A stretch of DNA of 26,224 nucleotides. It comes from Bacillota bacterium. Lineage in GTDB: Bacteria > Bacillota > Clostridia > Christensenellales > QAND01. The notes below the pieces were generated by a model that was given only the letters and a program-made list of their open reading frames with translations, ran no database searches and was not told the DNA's origin. The stretch lies in contig QAND01000033.1 of the NCBI GenBank assembly GCA_003150225.1, positions 1 through 26,224 of the forward strand. Direction: 5' to 3'. The translations under genes were made by a program, and so were the position numbers. Below are positions 15,553 through 22,845 of the stretch, in pieces; position 1 is the stretch's first letter; each line of letters begins with the position of its first letter.

Positions 15553-16386
15553 ATGAGCGAGATTAAACTGATCGTCACCGACCTGGACGGATCCTTTCTC
15601 AAAGCCAAGAATACCGTATGTGAGGAGAACATCGCCGCGGTCCGGGCCGCCCAGGAAAAGGGCATCCGGGTGTGCGGCGCCACCTCCCGCTGCTGGGGCA
15701 CCTGTAAGCGAGTGGCGGAGCAGGCGGGCTTCCGAGACCTGTTTGTGGTGAACAACGGCGCCAGCATCCTCTCCGTGCCCACCATGGAGCGGGTGTTTGT
15801 GGCGGATCTGGATCCCGAGATCATCGAGCCAGTGCTGCGGTTGCTATTGCGGTACGTTACCAATCTTAAGACACAGGGCTATATCGAGACCGTCTCCACC
15901 TGGGATTTGGTCAACGACTGGAACCGGGAGGTCTGCCTGGACGATGGCACTATCTTTGACCCTCTGGCCAGCCAGAACGGCTTCTTGCTGGATACCATCG
16001 AAGAGGTGATCCAGAAGAGCAAGGAGTGCCATGCCCAGATCATCGCCGGCAATATGGACCCTGCCCGCAATAACGAGATGTACTATGATCTCTGCGGCAT
16101 CGGGGATTTTGAACTCACCTCCGCCGGGGTAAAGGGCATTGAGATTACGCCTCGGGGGATCAACAAGGGCTCTGCGGTGCGCTTTTTGGCGGATTACTAC
16201 GGCGTCCCCCGGGAGAGCGTCCTTTGCGTGGGGGATAACCGGAACGATATTCCCATGGTATCCTGGGCTGGAGTAGGGGTCTGCGTGGAAAATGGAGCCG
16301 ACGCCCTAAAGGACGTGGCGGACTACATCACCGCCCCCTGCTATGAGGCGGGCTTTGCCCGGGCGGTGGAACGCTTCGCCCTGTAA
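15553..16386 (+). CDS. HAD phosphatase, Cof/IIB type, paralog 3 of 6
   Basis: This 277-aa member has DLDGS (Asp10, Asp12), ATSR in place of CTGR as motif II (Thr/Ser retained), Lys205 in GINKGSAV and GDNRND (227-232). The ATG lies one base after the TGA of paralog 2 with GAGG upstream, so the first three copies form one closely packed unit with the aminotransferase. The cap (about 85-195) differs from copies 1 and 2 (for example TWDLVNDWNREVCLDDGT), suggesting a separate substrate. The end is followed by a 48-bp gap holding an AT-rich possible promoter, so this copy may close the upstream operon. Confidence 0.88.
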   Translation: MSEIKLIVTDLDGSFLKAKNTVCEENIAAVRAAQEKGIRVCGATSRCWGTCKRVAEQAGFRDLFVVNNGASILSVPTMERVFVADLDPEIIEPVLRLLLRYVTNLKTQGYIETVSTWDLVNDWNREVCLDDGTIFDPLASQNGFLLDTIEEVIQKSKECHAQIIAGNMDPARNNEMYYDLCGIGDFELTSAGVKGIEITPRGINKGSAVRFLADYYGVPRESVLCVGDNRNDIPMVSWAGVGVCVENGADALKDVADYITAPCYEAGFARAVERFAL

Positions 16387-16403
16387 CGCTGCTGTAAATG
16401 GAT

Positions 16404-16412
16404 TGATATAAA
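16404..16412 (+). promoter_or_regulatory. Possible extended -10 promoter before paralog 4
   Basis: TGATATAAA has the TGn extension directly before TATAAA and lies in the only AT-rich stretch of the HAD cluster, 22 bp before the next start. No credible -35 is seen. Confidence 0.35.
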
Positions 16413-16434
16413 ATAATTGGATGCGAGGGTGGAT

Positions 16435-17271
16435 ATGAAACGGGATATCAAACTTATCGTAACGGATCTGGACGGCACCTTTTTGGATGACGAGAAGAAC
16501 ATCCCCCAGATCAACATTGACGCGGTTCGGGCCTGCAAGGAAGCGGGGATTCACATTTGTCCCGCCAGCGCCCGCAACTGGCCCTCCCTGGAGGACATCG
16601 CCCAAGAGGCGGGAATGACGGAGTATTGCCTCATCTGCAACGGAGTGGCTATCCTGGACGCCGCCACCCAAGAGGTCCAGTATCGGAACCGGGTGGCTCC
16701 CCAGGCGGTGGAGCCCCTGGCGCGGATCGCCATGAAGTACGGCAGCAGGGTTCAGGTGATGGGAACCCACCGGATGATCGCCATGTCCTCCATGGTGAAG
16801 CACGGCCCCCATATGCATGGGGGAAAGGTGGTGCGCATGCGGGGCAGGCGGATGCTGCACCAGGTGGATACCTTTGAGGAATTTATCGAGGCGGCCAAGG
16901 ACGACTGCAACGTGCTGTTCGTGTGGCTGGATCACAAGGACCATCTGCCCATGTATACCGAAATGTGCGAGGTGGGGGACTTTGAGCTGTCCGCCGCCGA
17001 CGAGGACCATGTCTACGTCATGGCACGGGATGCCACCAAGGGAAAGGCCTGCGAGATTTTGGCCGGCCTTTACGGCATTCGGCCCGACCAGGTCATGGCT
17101 TTTGGAGATGGAAAGAACGATATCCCCATGCTGCGCTGGGCGGGAATCGGCGTGGCCATGGAAAACGCCATGGAGCAAACCAAGGACGCCGCCGACTACG
17201 TCACCTGTACCAACAATGAGGGCGGCGTGGGCAAGGCCATCTTCCGGTTGATCTTCGGCGAGGAGCGGTAG
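16435..17271 (+). CDS. HAD phosphatase, Cof/IIB type, paralog 4 of 6
   Basis: This 278-aa member has DLDGT (Asp11, Asp13), ASAR as motif II, Lys202 in DATKGKAC and GDGKND (224-229). ATG 16435 is preceded by GAGGGTGG; a TTG 18 bp earlier is upstream of that site and unlikely. It is the close relative of paralog 5: both share NIPQINIDA after motif I and FELSAADEDHVY before the catalytic Lys. Its cap contains a His/Arg/Met-rich insert (SMVKHGPHMHGGK, 119-131, then RMRGRRMLH) that the other copies lack, which could bind metal or phosphate; that is a guess. Substrate unknown. Confidence 0.88.
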   Translation: MKRDIKLIVTDLDGTFLDDEKNIPQINIDAVRACKEAGIHICPASARNWPSLEDIAQEAGMTEYCLICNGVAILDAATQEVQYRNRVAPQAVEPLARIAMKYGSRVQVMGTHRMIAMSSMVKHGPHMHGGKVVRMRGRRMLHQVDTFEEFIEAAKDDCNVLFVWLDHKDHLPMYTEMCEVGDFELSAADEDHVYVMARDATKGKACEILAGLYGIRPDQVMAFGDGKNDIPMLRWAGIGVAMENAMEQTKDAADYVTCTNNEGGVGKAIFRLIFGEER

Positions 17272-17272
17272 G

Positions 17273-17299
17273 CGCAATCATTGCGGGCTTTTTTGCCCG
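17273..17299 (+). terminator. Weak hairpin with U tract between paralogs 4 and 5
   Basis: CGCAA-TCA-TTGCG (17273-17285) is followed by GGC and six T's. A second small hairpin, CGGGC-T6-GCCCG (17284-17299), overlaps it and runs into the ribosome site of paralog 5. Stems are only 5 bp, so this is at best a weak or regulatory terminator. Confidence 0.35.
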
Positions 17300-17312
17300 G
17301 GAGGATAGATTT

Positions 17313-18152
17313 ATGAACGAGATTAAACTGATCGTAACGGACATCGACGGCACCCTGATGGATTTCCATGACAACATCCCCCAGATCAACATCGACGCCA
17401 TCCGGGCCTGTAAGGAGCTGGGGGTTAAGGTCTGCGCCTGCACCGCCCGGAACTGGACCACCGCCAAAGCCATCCTGGAGCGGGCGGGTCTCACCGATTA
17501 CTGCATGCTTTGCAACGGTTCGGTAATCCTGGACATCAAAAACCAGGCCATCCAATACCGAAACCGCATCGCGCCTCAGTACGTGGAGCCTCTGCTGCGC
17601 GCGGCCCTTCGCCATAGCGACGGCGTTACCGTAAACGGCACAGAGAAGAGCGTTATGTGGGAGGGCGCTATGGGCCATATGAAGCGAGCCAACTGGGATC
17701 CGGACGATCCCAAGGGACGGCCCTTCCGGGAATCCACCATCCATACCGCCTCCTTTGAGGAATTCGTGGAGAAAAGCAGGGACATCTGCAACATCATCAA
17801 CGTCTGGATTGGTCATGACCAACATCTGCCTTTGTATGCCGACATCAGCGAGATCGGCCCCTTTGAGCTATCCGCTGCCGATGAGGACCATGTATACATC
17901 ATGGCAAAGGATGCTACCAAGGGCCTAGCGGTGGAGATACTGGCCGGGCTCTACGGGGTAAAGGCCGAGAACGTCATGGCCTTTGGGGATAGCAAAAATG
18001 ACGCCAGCATGCTGCGCTGGGCGGGGCTGGGGGTCGCCATGGGCAACGCCAACCAGCTGGCCAAGGACAGCGCGGATATCGTTGCCGCTCGGGTGGAGGA
18101 GGGCGGCGTAGGCCGGGAGATCTTCCGATTGGTGGTGAACCGGAGGAGATGA
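17313..18152 (+). CDS. HAD phosphatase, Cof/IIB type, paralog 5 of 6
   Basis: This 279-aa member has DIDGT (Asp10, Asp12), CTAR as motif II, the catalytic Lys in DATKGLAV and GDSKND near residue 225. It is most similar to paralog 4 across its whole length. The main difference is in the cap, where a charged stretch (KRANWDPDDPKGRPFRE, about 129-145) replaces the His-rich insert. ATG 17313 has GGGAGGAT upstream. Its TGA overlaps the ATG of paralog 6 (ATGA at 18149-18152). A 41-bp gap with small hairpins separates it from paralog 4. Substrate unknown. Confidence 0.88.
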   Translation: MNEIKLIVTDIDGTLMDFHDNIPQINIDAIRACKELGVKVCACTARNWTTAKAILERAGLTDYCMLCNGSVILDIKNQAIQYRNRIAPQYVEPLLRAALRHSDGVTVNGTEKSVMWEGAMGHMKRANWDPDDPKGRPFRESTIHTASFEEFVEKSRDICNIINVWIGHDQHLPLYADISEIGPFELSAADEDHVYIMAKDATKGLAVEILAGLYGVKAENVMAFGDSKNDASMLRWAGLGVAMGNANQLAKDSADIVAARVEEGGVGREIFRLVVNRRR

Positions 18153-19030
18153 GGGACATTAGGCTCATCGTCACCGATCTGGACGGCACCTTTCTAAACG
18201 GATACCGCAGCTTCCATCCCGATAACGCCAAGGCCATCCGGGCGGCCCAGGAGGCGGGGATCATGGTTTGCGCCTGCACCGGCCGGTGCTATGAGATGGC
18301 CAAAAGCCCCATCGTGATGGCGGGGTTTGACCGTCTGGCCATCCTCAGCAATGGAGCTGCTATCAAGGACTTTCGCACGGGCTATAACCTGATGGAAAAG
18401 CTGATCCCCCCGGGGAAGGCCCAGGAGACCATGGGGCTTATGGATGAGTTTCGCGGCACCGCCCGGATCTATCTGGACCACACCTATGTGACCTACAACA
18501 AATACCAGAGCGGGCGCGGCAGGGACGATAGCATGGACCGCAACCGCAGAGCTCCCCGGCGGCTGAGGGAAAACATCTCCTGTACCGACCGCTTGGAGGA
18601 TTTGATGGAACTGGCGGAGCAGGGGATCCAGCAGATCAACGTCACCATCCCGGATCGGGAGCGATCCCGGCTTTTTGAGGAACAGGTACGGAAAATCGGG
18701 GGCCTTGAAACCACCGCCAGCAATCCCACCGATGTGGAGATCATGCTGGAAGGGGTCAGCAAGGGAAACGCACTCATCGAGCTGGCTCGCATCCTGGGGG
18801 TGGAGCGGGAGAACGTTATGGCTCTGGGGGACAATTATAACGATGTGCCCATGCTGCGCTGGGCCGGGATTGGCGTAGCGGTAAGCAACGCCGTGGACGC
18901 CGCCAAGGAGGCGGCAGACCGGATCACCGGCAACGGCAGGGAAAACGGGATGGGGCAGGCGGTGTTCGGCATTGCCCTGGGAAGGGGAACCATTGGATAC
19001 AGTATGCGTCGTGAAATGCGGCGAGTATGA
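18149..19030 (+). CDS. HAD phosphatase, Cof/IIB type, paralog 6 of 6
   Basis: This 293-aa member has DLDGT (Asp10, Asp12), CACTGRCY as motif II, the catalytic Lys in GVSKGNAL and GDNYND before MLRWAG. The ATG overlaps the stop of paralog 5, with GGAGGAG immediately upstream. The cap (about 85-200) carries an Arg-rich stretch (MDRNRRAPRRLRE) different from the other copies. The C-terminus ends in SMRREMRRV, and these last 38 bp also encode the start of the DUF362 gene in another frame. The overlap ties the HAD cluster to the iron-sulfur protein by translation. Substrate unknown. Confidence 0.88.
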   Translation: MRDIRLIVTDLDGTFLNGYRSFHPDNAKAIRAAQEAGIMVCACTGRCYEMAKSPIVMAGFDRLAILSNGAAIKDFRTGYNLMEKLIPPGKAQETMGLMDEFRGTARIYLDHTYVTYNKYQSGRGRDDSMDRNRRAPRRLRENISCTDRLEDLMELAEQGIQQINVTIPDRERSRLFEEQVRKIGGLETTASNPTDVEIMLEGVSKGNALIELARILGVERENVMALGDNYNDVPMLRWAGIGVAVSNAVDAAKEAADRITGNGRENGMGQAVFGIALGRGTIGYSMRREMRRV

Positions 19031-20135
19031 GCAAAGCGCCGTCCAGGCCGCTGTGGACCGTTCCATAGCGGCCATCGGCGGTTTTGGGGACGTTATCGGC
19101 CCGGGTAAAACCGTGGCCCTAAAGGTCAACCTTTTGAAGAAAAACCGGCCGGAGGACTGCGTTACCACCCACCCCCTTGTGGTGGCGGCGGTGGCCCGGA
19201 GGGTTCGGGAGCTGGGAGCCCGGGCGGTCATCGGCGACAGCCCGGGCGGGCCCTTCCATAAGGGGGCTCTTAAGGAAATCTACCGGATTTCCGGCATGGA
19301 GGAGGCGGCCCGGCTGTCGGGAGCGGAGCTGAATTTTGACGTGTCCACGGTGGAGGTGGGCAACCCTCAAGGCGTCCTGGCCAAGCAACTGACGCAGACC
19401 GCTTTTACCCACAACGCTGACGTGGTCATCGACCTGCCTAAGCTGAAAACCCATGGCATGACCCGGTATACCGGCGCGGTGAAGAACCTTTTTGGCACCA
19501 TCCCGGGAACGGTCAAGGTGGAGTACCACTACCGGATGCCGGAGCTGGAGCGATTTTCCGCCATGCTGGTGGATGTCTGCCAGTATGTGAATCCCGCCTT
19601 TACCATCATGGACGCCGTGTGGGGCATGGAAGGGGATGGGCCCAGCGCCGGGGATCCGCGGCATATCGGGGCTATCCTGGCCAGCCGCAGTCCCTATGCT
19701 CTGGACTTTGCCGCAGCAGGGCTGATCCTCTCCGACCCCACGGCCATCTGTACCATCCGGCGGGCCATGGAGCGGGGGATCGGCCCCCAGCGCCTTGGCG
19801 ACATCAATCTGGTGGGAGACCAGTACGAATCCTTCCGAATTTCCGATTATAAGGTTCCCGAGAGCCGCGGAACCGACCTGCTGCGCCGCCGTGCGCCGGG
19901 GTTTGTGGGGAGGGCGGCCAACCGGCTGCTGACCCCCCGGCCTAAGCTGATCTCCAACCGATGCGTCGGCTGCGGCGTCTGCTTCCGCAGCTGTCCACCC
20001 AAGGCCATCACCATGGAGGATCATCGCCCTAGATTTGATTTCACAGCCTGCATCCGGTGCTTCTGCTGTCATGAGCTGTGCCCCGAAAAGGCCATCGAAA
20101 TCAAACGCAGCCCTCTGATAAGGATGTTAAAATAG
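18993..20135 (+). CDS. DUF362-domain protein with C-terminal double [4Fe-4S] ferredoxin domain
   Basis: This 380-aa cytosolic protein joins an N-terminal DUF362 domain (about 1-300) to a ferredoxin module. DUF362 features are KVNLL, THPLVVAAVARRV, GDSPGG, the conserved LPKLKTHGMTRYTGAVKNLFG and MDAVWGMEGDGPS. The ferredoxin module has CxxCxxCxxxC sets at 324-334 and 353-363, enough for two [4Fe-4S] clusters. The family has no firmly established general function; electron transfer is likely. I chose TTG 18993 because GGAAGGGG lies 5 nt upstream and the protein then begins MDTVCVVKC, as relatives do; a TTG 21 bp earlier is weaker. It overlaps HAD paralog 6 by 38 bp, and trmL starts one base after its stop. 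Confidence 0.9.
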   Translation: MDTVCVVKCGEYEQSAVQAAVDRSIAAIGGFGDVIGPGKTVALKVNLLKKNRPEDCVTTHPLVVAAVARRVRELGARAVIGDSPGGPFHKGALKEIYRISGMEEAARLSGAELNFDVSTVEVGNPQGVLAKQLTQTAFTHNADVVIDLPKLKTHGMTRYTGAVKNLFGTIPGTVKVEYHYRMPELERFSAMLVDVCQYVNPAFTIMDAVWGMEGDGPSAGDPRHIGAILASRSPYALDFAAAGLILSDPTAICTIRRAMERGIGPQRLGDINLVGDQYESFRISDYKVPESRGTDLLRRRAPGFVGRAANRLLTPRPKLISNRCVGCGVCFRSCPPKAITMEDHRPRFDFTACIRCFCCHELCPEKAIEIKRSPLIRMLK

Positions 20136-20136
20136 C

Positions 20137-20598
20137 ATGTTTCAAATCGTATTGTATGAGCCCGAGATTCCCCAGAACACCGGTAACATCGCCCGTACCT
20201 GTGCCGTAACGGGCTGTGGCCTGCACCTCATTGAGCCCCTGGGCTTTTCCATCGACGCCCGCCAGGTCCGCCGGGCGGGGCTGGACTATTGGGATAAGGT
20301 GCTGGTGGACACCTACCCGGATTTCCAGGCGTTTCTTTCCCAAAACCCCGGCGCCAACCTTTATTTTCTCAGCACCAAGGGCGGGACCTATTATCATCAA
20401 GTCCGGTTTCGCCCGGGCGATTATCTGGTGTTCGGCCGGGAGACGGCGGGGCTGCCCCAAGAGATCATGGATCGTTACCGTGATAGGCTGATCCGCCTGC
20501 CCATGCTGCCGGGGCTGCGATCCCTCAATCTGGCCAATACCGTGTGCGCCACCGTGTACGAGGCCCTGCGCCAGAACGGGTTTGCCGGAATGCTGTAA
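20137..20598 (+). CDS. trmL: tRNA (cytidine/uridine(34)-2'-O)-methyltransferase TrmL
   Basis: This 153-aa SPOUT-class enzyme methylates the 2'-OH of the wobble nucleotide of tRNA-Leu isoacceptors using S-adenosylmethionine. It is a minimal single-domain SPOUT protein of the usual length. Diagnostic stretches are LYEPEIPQNTGNIARTC (6-22), FGRETAGLP (about 98-106) and RSLNLANTVCATVYEALRQ near the C-terminus, which forms the trefoil-knot AdoMet site. The ATG lies one base after the DUF362 stop, with AAGGA upstream within that gene, so it is translationally linked. Its relation to the HAD cluster is probably only positional. The next sequence is a decayed gene rather than a clear terminator. Confidence 0.93.
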   Translation: MFQIVLYEPEIPQNTGNIARTCAVTGCGLHLIEPLGFSIDARQVRRAGLDYWDKVLVDTYPDFQAFLSQNPGANLYFLSTKGGTYYHQVRFRPGDYLVFGRETAGLPQEIMDRYRDRLIRLPMLPGLRSLNLANTVCATVYEALRQNGFAGML

Positions 20599-20617
20599 GG
20601 AGAATCGCAAAGGAGGA

Positions 20618-20955
20618 ATGCATTCCTCTGTTCCCAGGATTTGAGCTGCTGGATGCCATGGAGCCGGCCGGGGCCTTTTCCTTTGCGGAGGGGTTCCATG
20701 TGCGGTTTTGCTCCTTGAAGGGAGGATTGAACTCAGCTTGAATCCCAGAGTGGACGGGTATTTCTGCGCCCGTTGGGCTGTGGATGAAGCCTGCGATACC
20801 CCATCGGGGATATCCGCGGGAATCCACATGGCCTTGGGGTTTGTAGCGGATTGGTTGGGAGAAGGGCAGGCTTTTGCGATTGCCAAGCGAATGAACTGTG
20901 TTTGGAGTTGGATCCGTATGAGGATCCGTTTTCCCCGTTAAAACGGGAAAAATGA
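20618..20955 (+). pseudogene. Remnant of a DJ-1/PfpI-family gene
   Basis: Three separate frames hold successive parts of a DJ-1/PfpI (ThiJ) protein. From about 20622 one frame reads IPLFPGFELLDAMEPAGAFS, the family's N-terminus, and stops at 20739-20741. From about 20738 another reads VDGYFCARWAVDE and PSGISAGIHMALGFVAD, the C-terminal half. From 20908 a third reads LDPYEDPF, the typical family end, to TGA 20953. The middle of a normal ~190-aa protein, including the nucleophile-elbow Cys, is missing. The AGGAGG site abuts ATG 20618, which is out of frame. At least three lesions are therefore visible, and this is not a functional gene. The 510 bp between trmL and the transporter hold only this, a terminator and the next promoter. 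Confidence 0.8.
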
Positions 20956-20983
20956 AAGTAGAAGAAGGGAAAATAAGCTTGAA

Positions 20984-21008
20984 AAAAGACCCGGCAGGGT
21001 CTTTTTTT
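20984..21008 (+). terminator. Intrinsic terminator after trmL and the DJ-1 remnant
   Basis: AAAAGACCC (20984-20992) pairs with GGGTCTTTT (20997-21005) over a GGCA loop and is followed by further T's. Confidence 0.88.
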
Positions 21009-21026
21009 GTATAAGCAGGCGAGTAT

Positions 21027-21054
21027 TTAACATAGACTTAATATTGATTTAACT
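21027..21054 (+). promoter_or_regulatory. PhoP-type direct repeats upstream of the Na/Pi cotransporter
   Basis: TTAACA (21027-21032), TTAATA (21038-21043) and TTAACT (21049-21054) are separated by exactly 5 bp each, giving 11-bp periodicity. This fits the Firmicute PhoP box (TT-A/C/T-A-C/T-A direct repeats). They end 20 bp before the -10. Confidence 0.7.
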
Positions 21055-21074
21055 GAAATCACCTCAAAATGGAA

Positions 21075-21080
21075 TATAAA
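21075..21080 (+). promoter_or_regulatory. Probable -10 of the Na/Pi cotransporter promoter
   Basis: TATAAA lies downstream of the PhoP-type repeats. No good -35 occurs at 17 bp, as expected for an activator-dependent promoter. Confidence 0.5.
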
Positions 21081-21123
21081 TTTAGTAGTTGCGTAATCTT
21101 TCGTTTGGTTGGAGGTCGTTGTA

Positions 21124-22740
21124 TTGAGCCTATTCAACATTTTCGCCTTGGCAGGCGGCCTGGGCCTGTTCCTCTACGGCATGGATATGATGGGAAAAGG
21201 CCTGGAGAGCGCCGCTGGCTCCAAGCTCAAGGGCGTGCTGGAAAAGCTGACCAGCAACCGGCTCATGGGAGTACTGGTGGGCATGCTGGTCACCGCGGTG
21301 ATCCAGTCCAGCTCGGCCACCACCGTGATGGCGGTGGGATTCGTCAACGCCGGCGTTATGACCCTGAGCCAGGCCTTCGGCGTGATGCTGGGCGCCAACA
21401 TCGGCACCACCATCACCGGCCAGATCATCGCCTTCAACGTATCGGACTACGCGCCGCTGTTCGCCATTTTGGGTATCCTGCCCATGATGTTCGCCAAAAA
21501 GCGCCGGATGCAGAGCGTTGGCACCATCGTAGCTGGCTTCGGTATTCTGTTCATCGGCCTTAATATGATGGGTAGCGCCATGGAGCCCCTTAAGAGCGAC
21601 CCAGGCTTCATCTCCTTTATGACCCACTTCCAGAATCCCCTTCTAGGGGTGCTGGTGGGCACCATTGCCACCGGCATCATCCAGTCCAGCTCGGCCACCG
21701 TAGGGATCCTACAGACCCTGGCGGCCCAGGGCCTGGTGAGTTTGGATGCCAGCCTATATATCGTGCTGGGCTGTAACATCGGCACCTGTGTAACCGCTAT
21801 GCTGGCCAGCATTGGCACCAACACCAATGCCCGCCGCACGGCGCTCATGCACCTGCTCAACAAGATCATCGGCGCAATCCTCTTCATTGGGGTGCTGTAC
21901 ATCTTCCCCATCACCGACATCGTGGCAAATCTTACGCCAGGCGTGCCCAAACAGCAGATTGCCAACTTCCACACCATCTTCAACGTGTTGAACACCTTGA
22001 TTCTGCTTCCCTTCGGCGGTACCATGGTGAACCTGGTGACCCGGTTGATCAAGGACCGGGACACCGGCGGCCACGGCGGCAAGCGGCTGCTTTATTTGGA
22101 CGAGCGTATCCTGGAGACCCCGCCCTTTGCCATGGTCCAGCTTCAGAAGGAGATCGGACGCATGGCCCAGCTTGCCATCGAGAACTACCGGAACAGCGTG
22201 GAGGCCTTTTTCCAAAAGAGCGATGATTTGGTACAAGCCGTCTTTGAGCAGGAGGGGTCCATCAACTATGTGGGCCGGGAGGTTACCCGGTACATGGTGA
22301 AGATCCAGGGCTTGCAGGCTCTGCCCCAGTCGGACAAGGACAAGATCTTCCGCCTCCACGACGTGGTAATGGGGCTGGAGCGCATCGGCGACCACGCTGA
22401 AAACATTGCGGAATTCGCCCAAGCCCGGATGGAACAGGAGGTTAAGATGACCCCCGAGGCTCTTGCGGAACTGCGGCAGATGTGTGATATCGTCGGCGAG
22501 GCTCTGGACAAGGGCCTGGCCCGGGTGATCGATGGGGAGGAGCATCCGGAAAACGTGGCTCTGGTGGAGGAGATCGAGGGGAAGGCCGATGGCATGTTCC
22601 AGACCATGCGGGACAACCATATCGCCCGGCTAAACCAGGAGAACTGCACCCCCATGGCCGGAATGCTGTTCACCGATATGGGCATCGATTTGGAGCGGAT
22701 CTCCGACTACGCGATGAAGATCATCCGGCTGGTCCATTGA
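21124..22740 (+). CDS. Na+/phosphate cotransporter family protein with C-terminal PhoU-like domain
   Basis: This 538-aa inner-membrane protein should import phosphate with sodium. The transport part (about 1-305) is an inverted duplication, visible from the paired motifs QSSSATT (61-67) and QSSSATV (187-193), each followed by a GxNIGT segment (ANIGTT about 91-96, CNIGTC about 217-222). The C-terminal soluble part (about 338-535) is a PhoU-like helical domain (GLERIGDHAENIAE and DLERISDYAMKII are its two repeats). This is the NptA/YjbB-like architecture. I chose TTG 21124 because GGAGGT (21111-21116) lies 7 nt before it; an in-frame TTG at 21109 lies upstream of that site. Three PhoP-type repeats precede the promoter, supporting phosphate-starvation control. 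A terminator follows, so it is monocistronic. Confidence 0.92.
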   Translation: MSLFNIFALAGGLGLFLYGMDMMGKGLESAAGSKLKGVLEKLTSNRLMGVLVGMLVTAVIQSSSATTVMAVGFVNAGVMTLSQAFGVMLGANIGTTITGQIIAFNVSDYAPLFAILGILPMMFAKKRRMQSVGTIVAGFGILFIGLNMMGSAMEPLKSDPGFISFMTHFQNPLLGVLVGTIATGIIQSSSATVGILQTLAAQGLVSLDASLYIVLGCNIGTCVTAMLASIGTNTNARRTALMHLLNKIIGAILFIGVLYIFPITDIVANLTPGVPKQQIANFHTIFNVLNTLILLPFGGTMVNLVTRLIKDRDTGGHGGKRLLYLDERILETPPFAMVQLQKEIGRMAQLAIENYRNSVEAFFQKSDDLVQAVFEQEGSINYVGREVTRYMVKIQGLQALPQSDKDKIFRLHDVVMGLERIGDHAENIAEFAQARMEQEVKMTPEALAELRQMCDIVGEALDKGLARVIDGEEHPENVALVEEIEGKADGMFQTMRDNHIARLNQENCTPMAGMLFTDMGIDLERISDYAMKIIRLVH

Positions 22741-22764
22741 TCCATCCCTGGAGAACGGAAACCA

Positions 22765-22793
22765 AAGGCGGAGGGTACTCCCTCCGCCTTTTT
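22765..22793 (+). terminator. Intrinsic terminator after the Na/Pi cotransporter
   Basis: An 11-bp perfect stem (22765-22775 with 22780-22790) has a TACT loop and a U run at its 3' side. Confidence 0.95.
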
Positions 22794-22845
22794 CGTCCGT
22801 TGACAACGGCGGTATAATAAAGCTATGGATAGGAGGGTGAGCGGA

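Noticed and set aside
14505..15863. 452-codon open frame on the minus strand across HAD paralogs 1-3
   Set aside because: It is antisense to three genes with complete catalytic motifs, and its translation shows no domain. GC-rich codon use opens such frames.
20101..20886. 261-codon minus-strand frame across trmL and the DJ-1 remnant
   Set aside because: The plus strand encodes complete TrmL and recognisable DJ-1 pieces; the antisense product has no family features.
22800..22818. TTGACA followed by TATAAT before the QueG-like gene
   Set aside because: The hexamers are only 7 bp apart and cannot form one sigma-A promoter. The TATAAT may still act with an unseen -35.
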